NCBI GenBank assembly: GCA_021783235.1
Contig: JAJXUD010000002.1
Coordinates: 1 to 64,000, forward strand
DNA length: 64,000 bases
DNA from: Myxococcales bacterium
Lineage (GTDB): Bacteria; Myxococcota; Myxococcia; Myxococcales; JAKAPL01
Direction of reading: 5' to 3'
Part shown: positions 1 through 10,783 of the stretch, one piece after another
How the letters are laid out: each line of letters opens with the position of its first letter
Position numbering within the stretch: position 1 is the stretch's first letter
Position numbers and translations under genes: made by a program
The notes under the pieces: generated by a model
Seen by the model: only the letters and a program-made list of their open reading frames with translations
Databases searched by the model: none
Told to the model about the DNA's origin: nothing

Positions 1-336
1 GAGAAGGCTCATCGAGGTCGTGATGAGCGTGATGACGACCCCGAGAAGGCTCATCGAGGTCGTGATGAGCGTGATGACGACCGCGACAAGGCTTCTCGAG
101 GTCGTGATGAGCGAGATGACGACCGCGAGAAGGCTCATCGGGCCCTTGATGAGCGAGATGACGACCGCGAGAAGGCTCATCGGGCCCTTGATGAGCGAGA
201 TGACGACCGCGAGAAGGCTCATCGAGGTCGTGATGAGCGTGATGACGACCCCGAGAAGGCTTCTCGAGGTCCCGATGAGCGTGATGACGACCGCGAGAAG
301 GCTTCTCGAGGTCGTGATGAGCGAGATGACGACCCC
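1..336. repeat. 42-bp tandem repeat array, eight copies, open at left edge
   Basis: Eight consecutive 42-bp units begin at positions 1, 43, 85, 127, 169, 211, 253 and 295, and a degenerate ninth follows. Units differ at two places: a core of GAGGTCGT or GGGCCCTT, and a left arm of GCTCATC or GCTTCTC. GCTCATC pairs with GATGAGC 8 nt later to form a hairpin. When the arm is GCTTCTC it pairs instead with the GAGAAG at the unit start. The period is divisible by three and several frames on both strands stay open, so a repeat-protein end is possible. No frame can be preferred because the array continues beyond the window. Confidence 0.95.
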
Positions 337-388
337 GAGAGCGGCTCTCGGGCCCGCGAGAGCTCCTCTCGAGCTCCCCGAGACGAAA

Positions 389-421
389 GCGGCCATCCCC
401 CCTTAGGGGGAGGACGGCCGC
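389..421. terminator. hairpin, possible terminator between repeat array and lipoprotein gene
   Basis: GCGGCC at 389-394 pairs with GGCCGC at 416-421, and an inner C run pairs with a G run around a TTA loop. The interior has a mismatch bulge. There is no T tract on either side, so intrinsic termination is only a possibility. The position suits the end of the minus-strand gene block to the right. The rest of 337-444 is degenerate repeat and shows no gene I can support. Confidence 0.35.
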
Positions 422-444
422 CTTCTCGCCCGCGCGGGCGCCGC

Positions 445-582
445 TCAGCCGCCGATCGGGTGCGCCTTCGCCGCTGCGAGGCCGTTGCCGGCGAAGTCGG
501 CCACGCCCGTGCCGAGCGTCAGCCTCTGCGTCCCGCTCGGCAGCTTCTGGTTCGGCGTGATGGCGATCGTCGAGCCGTCCAC
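445..582 (-). pseudogene. remnant of a bacterial Ig-like (Big_5-type) domain
   Basis: The minus strand encodes about 45 residues, starting VDGSTIAITPNQ and ending shortly after GVADFAGNGLA. This resembles the C-terminal half of the Ig-like domain often called Big_5, with the typical 'D-x-AGN-L' ending. The frame differs from that of the lipoprotein gene immediately upstream, and only half a domain is present. It is probably a leftover of a longer surface protein after a deletion or frameshift. A GTG at 580-582 could start a 45-residue peptide, but no ribosome-binding site is evident. Confidence 0.45.
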
Positions 583-590
583 TCGGCCCG

Positions 591-1802
591 CTACTGCGGG
601 ATCGCGACCACGTTCAGGACGCAGTCGTCGTAGGCGGCGAGCGTGCCGTCCCCCTCCGCGCAGACGTAGCAGCTCCCGCCGCTGAGGGCGTCGGGGTTCG
701 CGTCGACCCGGATCGTGTGCGTTCCCGCCGGCAGCGTGAAGCCGTCCGAGAGCTTCCAGGTCTGGTGCCAGTAGTTCGGCCCGTTGACGTGGATCCGCTC
801 GCCCCACATCGGATCGCCCTTCGGCGTGCCGTCCACGGTGAAGCGGTAGCCGACGTGGCACTGCCCCTGCGAGGGCGCGGTCGGGCTGTTCCCCCCGGTC
901 GTCCGCTGCACGCCGTCGGCGCTCGCCTCCACGAGCGCGGCGGTCGGCAAATTCAAGGTCACGGTGAGCCCCGGGATCGCCTGCCAGGTCGAGCTGGAGG
1001 GCGAGGCCGTCGAGGCGATTGCCCCGGTCCGGTGGACCGAGGCCCCCTGCACGGGCGGCAGGGTCGCCTCGCGGGCGACGAGCTTCACCCAGTCGAAGTC
1101 GGCGCAGGAGGCGCTCGAGCTCGCGTCGTGGCTCGCGATCTCGATCTCGAGGTCGTGGCTGCCGGCCGAGAGCAGGGCCGAGCCGACCATCACCGGGGCG
1201 AACTCCTTCTTCAGCGTCGGCGAGTAGAAGTCGACCTGCGCGAGCGTCTGGCCATCGACGAGGACCGCGTCCACCGCCCGGTCCGTGTCGAAGTCGCCGC
1301 GGATCCAGACGTCGTAGTAGCCGCCGAAGACGGCCGTGAAGTTGAACTGCAGGTTCGCGCCGACCGAGCAGCTCCCGACCGTGCCCGCGCCGGAGTAGGG
1401 CGGGAAGGCGCTGCTCGTCGCGCCGAAGCCCGTCGCGCTGGTGGCGTTCTCGGCTTCGAGGAAGATCGTCGGGACGCCCGTCGTCTTCGCGTAGATCTGC
1501 GCGGGCGAGTCGGGCGAGCCCGCGGGTCCGGTCGCCCCGGCGGCCCCCGTCACGCCCGTCGGCCCCGTGGGCCCGGTGGGGCCCATCGCGGCGGCCCCTC
1601 CCCCGGCGCCGGTCGCGCCCGTGGCGCCTGGCGTGCCCGTCGGCCCCATCGGCCCGACCGGGCCGGTGGCGCCGGTGGGGCCCGCCCCTCCGCTGCCGGT
1701 GGCGCCGGTGGGCCCGGTGACCCCCTGGGGGCCGGTGGCTCCGGAGCAGGCGGAGAGGAGCGCGAGCGAGGCCAGCGAGGCGAGCAGCGAGCGGACGGGC
1801 AT
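591..1802 (-). CDS. surface lipoprotein with collagen-like repeats and carbohydrate-binding-like beta-sandwich domains
   Basis: The protein has 403 residues. The start at 1802 is chosen because GGAGGA lies 6-7 nt upstream and because it begins a clean lipoprotein signal ([10 protein letters not shown]..., lipobox LSAC, Cys19). Residues about 21-98 are Gly-X-Y triplets rich in GPTG and GATG, so a collagen-like stalk. After this comes a segment with FLEAEN near its start and DFDWVKLVA near its end, the pattern of CBM6/35-like beta-sandwich domains. A second beta-rich module with paired Cys closes the protein. The likely role is a cell-surface stalk carrying a ligand-binding head; the ligand is unknown. 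The Big_5 remnant lies directly downstream. Confidence 0.8.
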   Translation of the reverse strand: MPVRSLLASLASLALLSACSGATGPQGVTGPTGATGSGGAGPTGATGPVGPMGPTGTPGATGATGAGGGAAAMGPTGPTGPTGVTGAAGATGPAGSPDSPAQIYAKTTGVPTIFLEAENATSATGFGATSSAFPPYSGAGTVGSCSVGANLQFNFTAVFGGYYDVWIRGDFDTDRAVDAVLVDGQTLAQVDFYSPTLKKEFAPVMVGSALLSAGSHDLEIEIASHDASSSASCADFDWVKLVAREATLPPVQGASVHRTGAIASTASPSSSTWQAIPGLTVTLNLPTAALVEASADGVQRTTGGNSPTAPSQGQCHVGYRFTVDGTPKGDPMWGERIHVNGPNYWHQTWKLSDGFTLPAGTHTIRVDANPDALSGGSCYVCAEGDGTLAAYDDCVLNVVAIPQ

Positions 1803-1885
1803 TCGAATCCTCCAGCGGCCGGTCGGCCGACGATGGAATGCTCTCCGATCGCCGACTCCGCTGTCAACCGCGGGCGACGCCGCCG

Positions 1886-2134
1886 CTAGCCCTCTCCGCC
1901 CGAGCCGCCGGTCATGCTCGCGAGCGTCCGGCGCGCGAAGGAGGCCAGGTGGACGAGGAGCAGCCCGAGCCACGGCAGCGCGACCCACTGGAACCAGAGC
2001 CGGTCGGGCGTTCGGCTGCGGTTCAGCAGGGCGGCGAGGGCGACGCCGCCGAGGAAGAGCGCGAAGTGGAGCGTGAGCAGCTGCCGCTGCCGGTCGCGCG
2101 TGAGGAATCCCTTGGAGGGTCGCCTGTTGGCCAT
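1886..2134 (-). CDS. small two-helix membrane protein (2TM-like)
   Basis: The protein has 82 residues and starts [17 protein letters not shown] basic N-terminus is followed by two hydrophobic helices at about residues 20-38 and 48-65, joined by a short loop with Arg and Trp, then a Gly-rich tail. This fits the small '2TM domain' family, whose function is not known. I chose the ATG at 2134 because it gives a compact membrane protein. The sequence before it is low-complexity and overlaps the gyrA upstream region. The next gene on this strand, the lipoprotein at 1802, is a separate unit 83 nt downstream. Confidence 0.55.
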   Translation of the reverse strand: MANRRPSKGFLTRDRQRQLLTLHFALFLGGVALAALLNRSRTPDRLWFQWVALPWLGLLLVHLASFARRTLASMTGGSGGEG

Positions 2135-2191
2135 GGCGGGCGGCAGCCTACGCGAACGCCTTCGCGCGAGGCAAGGGAGGCCCGGAAACGT

Positions 2192-2220
2192 TTGACCCGG
2201 CGCGGCATTTTGGGCTACTG
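2192..2220 (+). promoter_or_regulatory. candidate gyrA promoter
   Basis: TTGACC at 2192-2197 is followed after 17-18 nt by CTACTG/TACTGA (2215-2221). The -35 is good and the -10 is weak. It lies 29 nt before the gyrA start in the divergent gap. Confidence 0.35.
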
Positions 2221-2249
2221 ACGGCTGTTTCACATCGAAGGCCCCTCCA

Positions 2250-4774
<2,525 letters not shown>

Positions 4775-4778
<4 letters not shown>

Positions 4779-5746
4779 GGGCGCGCCGGACAGCCTGGGC
4801 GCTTCTCTTCGCCCTCTCGGCCTGTCCGCGCTCCGCCCAGGGGCTCCTCGAGCACGCCGACGCGCTCGAGGTGCAGAAGCGCTACCCCGAGGCGCTCGCC
4901 AGCTACCGCGACGCGCTCCGGCGGCTCGGCGAGGACGACGGCCCGCAGGCCCGCGCCATCCGCGCCCGCGCGCTCTTCCGCCTCGGCGACCTCTGCTACC
5001 TCGACATGGGCGACGCCCGCTGCGCGAAGGACGCCTACCAGCGGCTCCTCGACCGGCTCCCGGACGCGCCCGAGGCGTACCAGGCCCGCGTCCACTTCTC
5101 GGAGCTGCTCCGCGACCGGATGGGCGACGTCCCGGGCGCCATCGCCCAGCTCGAGGCGCTCGTCGCCGCCTACCCCGACCGGCCGGGCGCGGACGAGTTC
5201 CAGTACCAGGCGGCCGAGGGCTACTTCGGGCTCGGCGATCTCGCCCAGGCGCGGACCGAGGCGCGGGCGCTCCTCGAGCGCTTCCCGCAGAGCAAGCGGG
5301 CGCCGCAGGCGCGCTTCCTCGTCGCGAGCTGCTTCGAGCTCGAGGGCGACCGGTCCGAGGCCATCGCCGCGTACCAGGGGCTCATCGACCGGACGCAGGA
5401 CCCCGAGCTCGTCCCCCGGGCGCAGCTCGCCCTCGCGAAGCTGCTCGAGCAGGAGGGGCAGGACGATCGGGCGCTCACGACGCTGCTCGCCTGCCTGAAG
5501 GGCTACCCGAACCCGCGGACGATCCAGCTCGAGATCGAGCGGCTCGAGGCGAAGCTCTCGCGGGATCGCTTTCTCGAGCACCCCGACGCCTTCGACCACG
5601 GCCTGCGGGCGCCCCCGCGGCGCCACGTCGCCTCCGCGGCGACGCAAGCTCCAGCCGCGGCCCCTGCCCTGCTCACGCCGCCGGCCCCAGCGGCAGCCCC
5701 AGCCCCGACCCCAGCGCCGACCCCGACCGCGGCCAAAGGAGATTGA
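4775..5746 (+). CDS. TPR-repeat lipoprotein
   Basis: The protein has 323 residues. It starts with GTG inside a GTGA overlap with the gyrA stop. The N-terminus [17 protein letters not shown] is a lipoprotein signal with lipobox LSAC (Cys17). Residues about 24-240 are tandem helical hairpins of TPR or tol-pal type (for example [16 protein letters not shown] and [18 protein letters not shown]). The last 50 or so residues are a low-complexity Ala-Pro tail. This is probably a periplasm-facing outer-membrane scaffold; no specific partner can be named. The hemL ribosome-binding site lies inside its last codons, so the three genes form one unit. Confidence 0.75.
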
Positions 5747-5748
5747 AG

Positions 5749-7026
5749 ATGGATCGCAGCGAAGCGCTCTTCGAGGAGGCGCGGCGCCTCTTCCCCGGCG
5801 GCGTCAACTCGCCCGTCCGGGCGTTCGGCGGCGTCGGCGGGACGCCTCGCTTCTTCCGGCGGGGCCACGGGGCCACCCTCGAGGACGTCGACGGCCGGAG
5901 CTACGTCGACTACGTGGGGAGCTGGGGCCCGCTCATCCTGGGCCACGCCCACGCCGAGGTGAGCCGCGCCATCGCCGAGGCGGCCCTGGACGGGACGAGC
6001 TACGGCGCGCCGCACGAGGGGGAGATCCGGCTCGCGCGGGCGGTCCGCGAGGCGATGCCCTGGCTCGAGCGGGTCCGCTTCACGAGCTCGGGCACCGAGG
6101 CGACCTCGGCGGCCCTGCGGCTCGCGCGCGCGTTCACGAAGCGGGACGAGATCCTGAAGTTCGACGGCTGCTACCACGGCGCCACCGACAGCCTGCTCGT
6201 CCGGGCGGGCTCCGGGGTCGAGACGCTCGGCCTCCCCGACTCGCCCGGCGTCCCTTCGGCGCTGGCTCGGCTCACCCACACGCTCCCCTTCAACGACGTG
6301 CCGCGGCTCGAGCCGTTCTTCGCGGAGCACGGCGCCCGGATCGCCTGCGCCATCGTCGAGCCGATCGTCGGGAACATGGGCGTTCTGCCGCCGGCCCCCG
6401 GCTTCCTCGAGGCGCTCGCCGCCCGCTGCCGGGCCGCCGGGGCGCTCCTCGTCGTCGACGAGGTGATGACCGGCTTCCGCGTCGCCCGCGGCGGCGCCCA
6501 GGAGCGGCTCGGCGTTCGCGGCGACCTCACCGCCTTCGGCAAGATCATCGGCGGCGGCCTGCCCGTCGGCGCGTTCGGCGGCCGCGCCGACGTCATGGCG
6601 CTCGTCGCGCCCGAGGGGCCCGTCTACCAGGCGGGCACGCTCTCGGGGAACCCGGTGGCGATGGCGGCGGGCGTCGCGACGCTCGCGGCGCTCGCCCGGC
6701 CCGGCAGCTACGAGCGGCTCGAGGCCGCCTCCGCCCGGCTCGCCGCGGGGCTCGTCGAGGAGGCCGCGCGCGCGAAGCTCCCCGTGCGGCTGAACCGCGT
6801 GGGATCGATGTGGACGCTCTTCTTCGCCGAGGCCGAGGTCGTGGACGCGGCCTCCGCGCGCCGGGCGGATCGGGCGCGCTACGCGAGCTTCTTCCACGCG
6901 ATGCTCGAGGAGGGCGTCTACCTGCCCCCGTCCCAGTTCGAGGCCGCCTTCGTCTCGCTCGCCCACGGCGAGGCGGAGATCGATGGGACCATCGCCGCCG
7001 CCCGCCGCGCCTTCGAGCGGCTCTGA
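5749..7026 (+). CDS. hemL: glutamate-1-semialdehyde 2,1-aminomutase
   Basis: The protein has 425 residues. It converts glutamate-1-semialdehyde to 5-aminolevulinate in the C5 tetrapyrrole pathway, using PLP. The class III aminotransferase fold shows in FPGGVNSPVRAF, FTSSGTEA and VVDEVMTGFR. The PLP lysine is Lys265 in TAFGKIIGGGLPVGAFGG. The start at 5749 is supported by AAAGGAG at 5735-5741; a TTG at 5743 in the same frame sits too close to that site. Length and motifs are complete. It follows the TPR lipoprotein directly, with the stop of that gene 2 nt upstream. Confidence 0.95.
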   Translation: MDRSEALFEEARRLFPGGVNSPVRAFGGVGGTPRFFRRGHGATLEDVDGRSYVDYVGSWGPLILGHAHAEVSRAIAEAALDGTSYGAPHEGEIRLARAVREAMPWLERVRFTSSGTEATSAALRLARAFTKRDEILKFDGCYHGATDSLLVRAGSGVETLGLPDSPGVPSALARLTHTLPFNDVPRLEPFFAEHGARIACAIVEPIVGNMGVLPPAPGFLEALAARCRAAGALLVVDEVMTGFRVARGGAQERLGVRGDLTAFGKIIGGGLPVGAFGGRADVMALVAPEGPVYQAGTLSGNPVAMAAGVATLAALARPGSYERLEAASARLAAGLVEEAARAKLPVRLNRVGSMWTLFFAEAEVVDAASARRADRARYASFFHAMLEEGVYLPPSQFEAAFVSLAHGEAEIDGTIAAARRAFERL

Positions 7027-7050
7027 GCCGCCCGGGAGGAGCGGGCCGGA

Positions 7051-7077
7051 CGGAAGGCTCTGGTGCGAGCCTTTCCG
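7051..7077 (+). terminator. hairpin after hemL
   Basis: An arm reading CGGAAGGCTC pairs with GAGCCTTTCCG across a 6-nt loop with one bulged T. No T run follows, so termination strength is doubtful. The next element downstream is the -35 box of the atp cluster. Confidence 0.35.
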
Positions 7078-7106
7078 TTGACAGCCGAGATCATCGCATG
7101 CTAAAC
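7078..7106 (+). promoter_or_regulatory. candidate promoter of the F0 ATP synthase cluster
   Basis: A perfect TTGACA at 7078-7083 is followed 17 nt later by CTAAAC (18 nt to TAAACG). The -35 is strong and the -10 is poor. It would give a leader of about 60-70 nt before the AtpZ-like gene. Confidence 0.4.
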
Positions 7107-7128
7107 GGGGGCCCCTTTCCGGGGCGCC

Positions 7129-7157
7129 CAGATCCGCAGGTCTGGCAACGGTTTTTT
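7129..7157 (+). promoter_or_regulatory. hairpin plus T6 tract in the atp leader
   Basis: CAGATC (7129-7134) pairs with GGTCTG (7139-7144) around CGCA, followed by GCAACGG and six T at 7152-7157. It resembles a weak intrinsic terminator placed between the promoter and the first gene, so it could act as an attenuator or as the real hemL terminator. The 7-nt gap between stem and T tract weakens the case. Confidence 0.3.
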
Positions 7158-7176
7158 CGAGGGGTCGGGCGCGGCA

Positions 7177-7425
7177 GTGGACGGTCCACGGGAGCCAGGC
7201 GAAGGCCCCCGGGCGAAGACCCCGACAGCGGATCTTCGTTACCTCGACGTGGGTTGGATCATGTTGGGGTCGGTGACGGCGGGCGTTTTGGGCGGATATT
7301 TGCTGGATCGGTGGCTCCAGACGGCGCCGTGGTGTCTCGTCGGCGGCAGCCTCCTCGGGATTTTCGTCGGGCTGTACGAGCTCATCCTCACGGCCATCAA
7401 CCTCGGTAAGCGGCGCGGGAACTGA
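7177..7425 (+). CDS. AtpZ-like F0F1 ATP synthase accessory membrane protein
   Basis: The protein has 82 residues with a GTG start. A charged N-terminal 25 residues is followed by two hydrophobic helices (about 27-43 and 52-72) with a Gly-rich turn. This is the pattern of the small AtpZ/ATPase gene 1 family that precedes atpI in many ATP synthase clusters. Family members are linked to assembly of the F0 sector or to cation uptake for it; that role is inferred from position. It starts the cluster, 6 nt before the AtpI-like gene. A later in-frame ATG at 7261 would remove the first segment and is less likely. Confidence 0.65.
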   Translation: MDGPREPGEGPRAKTPTADLRYLDVGWIMLGSVTAGVLGGYLLDRWLQTAPWCLVGGSLLGIFVGLYELILTAINLGKRRGN

Positions 7426-7431
7426 CGAACG

Positions 7432-7812
7432 ATGTCGATGAAAATTCAGATCAGCGCGATCGCCGCCTGGCTGGCCCTCGGCTCCGTCCTCGCGGCCCTG
7501 CCGCTCTCGCACCGGGCCGCCCTCGGCCTCTGGGGCGGATGGGGCACGGGCGGCGCCGCCGGCTTCGTCACGCTCGGGCTGCTCGGCTGGACTCTTCGCG
7601 ACGGGGCGCCCGGGATCGAGAGCGCGCTCCGCGCCATCGTGCTCGGCTTCGTGACCCGGCTCGGCCTCCTCGGGGTCGGCCTCGTCCTCGCGGTCCGGCT
7701 CGGCGGCAGCGCGCTGGCCTTCTGCGGGCTCTTCTTCGCGATCTACCTCGCCTGCCAGGCGGTCGAGGTCGCCGTGGCCACCCGTCCGGCGTCGCTCGGG
7801 GCCGCCCGATGA
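7432..7812 (+). CDS. AtpI-like ATP synthase accessory membrane protein
   Basis: The protein has 126 residues with four predicted hydrophobic helices and little else. This is typical of the poorly conserved AtpI/ATP synthase I chain, which helps assemble the c-ring. The call rests mainly on its place between the AtpZ-like gene and atpB. Its stop overlaps the atpB start in an ATGA, so it is coupled to subunit a. Confidence 0.6.
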   Translation: MSMKIQISAIAAWLALGSVLAALPLSHRAALGLWGGWGTGGAAGFVTLGLLGWTLRDGAPGIESALRAIVLGFVTRLGLLGVGLVLAVRLGGSALAFCGLFFAIYLACQAVEVAVATRPASLGAAR

Positions 7813-8690
7813 GCCTCCTCTCGATGGCGCCCTCGCTCCTCCTCGGAGCCGAGCTCGGGGCCGAGGCCTCGGAGAAGCAGCCGTCGGTGGCCGACGCGGT
7901 CTTCGAGCACGTCACGGACAGCCACGTCCTCGAGTTCCACTGGCCGTTCGGCGGGCAGCTCGTGATCCAGCTCCCCCATTGGCCGGTGAGCCTCTTCGGC
8001 CACGTCTACGACTTCGGGCCCACCAAGCACGTCGTCTGGATGTGGATCGCCTCCGTCGTCCTCTTCCTCGTGGTCTTCCTCGCCGGTCGGGCTCGCGGCA
8101 AGAGCCTCGTCCCGAAGGGGCTCTCGAACCTCATCGAGATGATCGTCCTCTTCGTGCGCGACGAGATCGCGCTCAAGACGATGGACGAGCAGATGGCGGA
8201 CCAGTACCTCCCCTACCTGCTCACCGCCTTCTTCTTCATCGTCTTCAGCGCGGGAGTCGGCCTCTTTCCGTTCAGCGCGACCTCGGTCGGCAACATCGCG
8301 GTCACCGCGGCGCTCGCGGGCTGCACCTTCGTGCTCATGCAGGTCGCCGGGATCAGCCACCAGGGCTTCTTCGGCTACTTCAAGCACCTCATCCCGGCGG
8401 GCGTGCCGTGGTGGATGACGCCGCTCATGTTCCCCATCGAGCTCTTGGGGCTCTTCACGAAGACCTTCGCGCTCTGCATCCGGCTCTTCGCGAACATGAT
8501 CGCCGGCCACATCGTCATCTTCTTCATCCTCGGGCTCGTCTTCATCATGCACACGCCGATCGTGGCCATCGGCTCGGTCCCGTTCGCGGTCGCGCTCTAC
8601 CTGCTCGAGCTCATCATCATCCTGATTCAGGCCTACATCTTCACGATGCTCTCGGCGCTCTTCATCGGGATGAGCGCGCACGCACACTGA
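7809..8690 (+). CDS. atpB: F0F1 ATP synthase subunit a
   Basis: The protein has 293 residues. It forms the proton half-channels next to the c-ring. The essential arginine is Arg225 in FALCIRLFANMIAGH, and the last helices carry LIQAYIFTMLSALFI. Residues 1 to about 75 form an extension before the first core helix, with a hydrophobic start (MSLLSMAPSLLLG) that could be a signal sequence. Such extensions occur in some other phyla and are longer than in E. coli. The ATG at 7809 lies in an ATGA overlap with the preceding gene. Confidence 0.95.
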   Translation: MSLLSMAPSLLLGAELGAEASEKQPSVADAVFEHVTDSHVLEFHWPFGGQLVIQLPHWPVSLFGHVYDFGPTKHVVWMWIASVVLFLVVFLAGRARGKSLVPKGLSNLIEMIVLFVRDEIALKTMDEQMADQYLPYLLTAFFFIVFSAGVGLFPFSATSVGNIAVTAALAGCTFVLMQVAGISHQGFFGYFKHLIPAGVPWWMTPLMFPIELLGLFTKTFALCIRLFANMIAGHIVIFFILGLVFIMHTPIVAIGSVPFAVALYLLELIIILIQAYIFTMLSALFIGMSAHAH

Positions 8691-8741
8691 GAGCCTTTTC
8701 ACCCGAAGCGAGAAGCAGCCAACGGAGGAGGAAAAAAGACC

Positions 8742-8972
8742 ATGTGGAACCTGGCACTCGGTTATCTCGGAGCAGGCATCGGCGCGGGCCTCTGCGTCAT
8801 CGGCGTCGCCATCGGCATCGGCCGCCTCACGGCCGCCGCCATGGAGGCCACGGGCCGTCAGCCGTCGGCCGCGGGCGACATCCGGACCGGCATGCTCATC
8901 ACCGCCGCCATGATCGAAGGCGTCGCCTTCTTCGGCGCCATCGTCTGCCTGCTGCTGTCGATCAAGAGCTGA
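8742..8972 (+). CDS. atpE: F0F1 ATP synthase subunit c
   Basis: The protein has 76 residues forming a two-helix hairpin. The ion-carrying carboxylate is Glu59 in AMIEGVAFF. The N-terminal helix is Gly-rich (GAGIGAGL, GVAIGIG) and the polar loop reads ATGRQPSA. The residues that mark sodium-type rings (Gln in helix 1, Ser after the Glu) are absent, so proton coupling is inferred. A strong ribosome-binding site (GGAGGAGG) stands about 10 nt upstream, as expected for the subunit made in most copies. Confidence 0.95.
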   Translation: MWNLALGYLGAGIGAGLCVIGVAIGIGRLTAAAMEATGRQPSAAGDIRTGMLITAAMIEGVAFFGAIVCLLLSIKS

Positions 8973-9009
8973 TGGAGGGCGGGGCGTTCGCCCCGCCATT
9001 GGAGCGCGC

Positions 9010-9543
9010 ATGATGGCCCCCTGCTTCGCAGACGCCAATCTGATGGCCGTCGAGCCCGGACTCGTCTTCTGGACGATCGTCACCTTCGTCGTCCTCGTGC
9101 TGCTGCTCGCGAAGGTCGCGTGGCGGCCGATCCTCAGGCTCGTCGAGGAGCGCGAGAAGACGATCCACGGCAGCCTCGAGGCGGCGAAGCGCGACCGCAG
9201 CGAGGCCCAGGGGCTGCTCGACGAGCACCGGCGGCTCGTGGGCGAGGCCCGCAAGGAGGCCGCGGAGGCGATGAAGAAGGCGCTCGCCGACGCCGAGACC
9301 GCGCGCCTCGAGCTGGTGGCGCGGTCGCGCAAGGAGGCGGAGGAGCTCCTCCTGCACGCGCGCCGCCAGCTGGACGAGGACAAGGCGAAGGCCCAGGCCG
9401 AGCTCAAGGGCGTCGTCGTCGAACTCGCCATCGAGGTCGCCACCAAGATCCTGGGCGATCAGCTCCAGGATCAGGGGCGGCAGCGCGAGCTCCTCGAGCG
9501 CTACGTCGTCGAGCTGCCGCAGCGGCAGAAGGTCTCGGCCTAA
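9010..9543 (+). CDS. atpF: F0F1 ATP synthase subunit b
   Basis: The protein has 177 residues. One N-terminal membrane helix (about 17-37, VFWTIVTFVVLVLLL) is followed by a long charged coiled coil that forms the peripheral stalk. There is a single b gene and no b-prime. Two ATG codons stand in tandem (9010 and 9013); either may start. No delta, alpha, gamma, beta or epsilon gene follows, since the next gene is ychF. The F1 genes must lie elsewhere. Confidence 0.9.
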   Translation: MMAPCFADANLMAVEPGLVFWTIVTFVVLVLLLAKVAWRPILRLVEEREKTIHGSLEAAKRDRSEAQGLLDEHRRLVGEARKEAAEAMKKALADAETARLELVARSRKEAEELLLHARRQLDEDKAKAQAELKGVVVELAIEVATKILGDQLQDQGRQRELLERYVVELPQRQKVSA

Positions 9544-9574
9544 GCGCCGCCGCCGGCGCCGCGCGGCCCCTCCC

Positions 9575-10687
9575 ATGTCCCTCGCCTGCGGCATCGTCGG
9601 CCTTCCCAACGTCGGCAAGTCCACGCTCTTCAACGCCCTCTCGGAGGGCGCGAAGGCGGAGGCGGCGAACTACCCGTTCTGCACGATCGAGCCGAACGTC
9701 GGCGTGGTGGGCGTGCCGGACGAGCGGCTCGCCAAGCTCTCGGCGCTCTACCGCCCGAAGAAGACGACGCCCACGACGCTCGACTTCGTCGACATCGCCG
9801 GCCTCGTCAAGGGGGCGAGCAAGGGCGAGGGGCTCGGCAACCAGTTCCTCTCCCACATCCGGCAGGTCCAGGCGATCGTCCACGTCGTCCGCTGCTTCGT
9901 GGACCCGAACGTCGTCCACGTCGAGGGCTCGATCGATCCCGAGCGCGACGTCGCCGTCATCGACACCGAGCTCTGCCTGAAGGATCTCGAGACCGTCGAG
10001 AAGCGGCGCGAGCGCGCCCAGAAGGCCGCGAAGGGGAGCGGCAAGCCGGCCGAGGAGGCGAAGGCCGAGCTCGCGCTCCTCGACCGGGTCCGCGACGGGC
10101 TCGACCAGGGCAGGCCGCTGCGCGCCCAGGGGCTCACCGAGGAGGAGCGGGCGCGCCTCGCGGATCTCTTCGCGCTCACCGACAAGCCGGTCCTCTACGT
10201 CGCGAACGTGGGCGAGTCGCAGCTCGCGGATCCCGAGGCCGACCCCAACGTCCAGAAGGTCCGCCGCCTCGCCGAGCGGGAGGGGGCGAAGGCGGTCGTC
10301 ATCTGCGCCGGCCTCGAGGCGGAGATCGCGCAGCTTCCGGCCGCGGAGCGCGGCGCGTTCCTCGAGGAGAGCGGCCTCACGGAGCCCGGGCTGAACAAGC
10401 TCGTCCGGGCCGCTTACGAGCTGCTCGGCCTCATCACCTTCTTCACGGCCGGCGAGGACGAGTGCCGCGCCTGGACCGTCCGCAAGGGCTCTCGGGCCCC
10501 CCAGGCGGCGGGCGTCATCCACACCGACTTCGAGCGCGGCTTCATCAAGGCGGAGATCTGCCGGGTCGAGGAGCTCTTGGCCCTGGGGTCGGAGGCGGCG
10601 CTGCGCGACAAGGGGCTTTTGCGCATCGAGGGCAAGGACTACGTCGTGCAGGACGGCGACGTGGCGCACTTCCGCTTTAATGTTTGA
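9575..10687 (+). CDS. ychF: YchF/OLA1-type ribosome-associated ATPase
   Basis: The protein has 370 residues. It is an Obg-family P-loop protein that prefers ATP. The P-loop reads GLPNVGKST at about residues 9-17, with a switch region DFVDIAGLVKGASKGEGLGNQ. The usual NKxD base-recognition motif is replaced by NVGE, the hallmark of YchF. A coiled-coil insertion (about 125-200) and a C-terminal TGS domain complete the family layout. The ATG at 9575 follows atpF by 31 nt. Its position in the place where atpH would be expected is unusual but may be simple adjacency. Confidence 0.93.
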   Translation: MSLACGIVGLPNVGKSTLFNALSEGAKAEAANYPFCTIEPNVGVVGVPDERLAKLSALYRPKKTTPTTLDFVDIAGLVKGASKGEGLGNQFLSHIRQVQAIVHVVRCFVDPNVVHVEGSIDPERDVAVIDTELCLKDLETVEKRRERAQKAAKGSGKPAEEAKAELALLDRVRDGLDQGRPLRAQGLTEEERARLADLFALTDKPVLYVANVGESQLADPEADPNVQKVRRLAEREGAKAVVICAGLEAEIAQLPAAERGAFLEESGLTEPGLNKLVRAAYELLGLITFFTAGEDECRAWTVRKGSRAPQAAGVIHTDFERGFIKAEICRVEELLALGSEAALRDKGLLRIEGKDYVVQDGDVAHFRFNV

Positions 10688-10783
10688 GTGTTTGGGCCCG
10701 TGCGGCCTCGGGGCTTCACTTGGGTCAGGGCCGTGGGGCTCCGCGGCTGGGCAGGGGTGGCGACGGCGGGGTACACTCCCCAG

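Noticed and set aside
1-336. CRISPR array
   Set aside because: The 42-bp units are directly adjacent with no spacers, and no cas gene is in the window.
20-406. Protein-coding gene of Met-starting 14-residue repeats
   Set aside because: Its third codon positions fit the genome, but other frames and the opposite strand are open as well, no ribosome-binding site is seen, and the repeat explains the openness.
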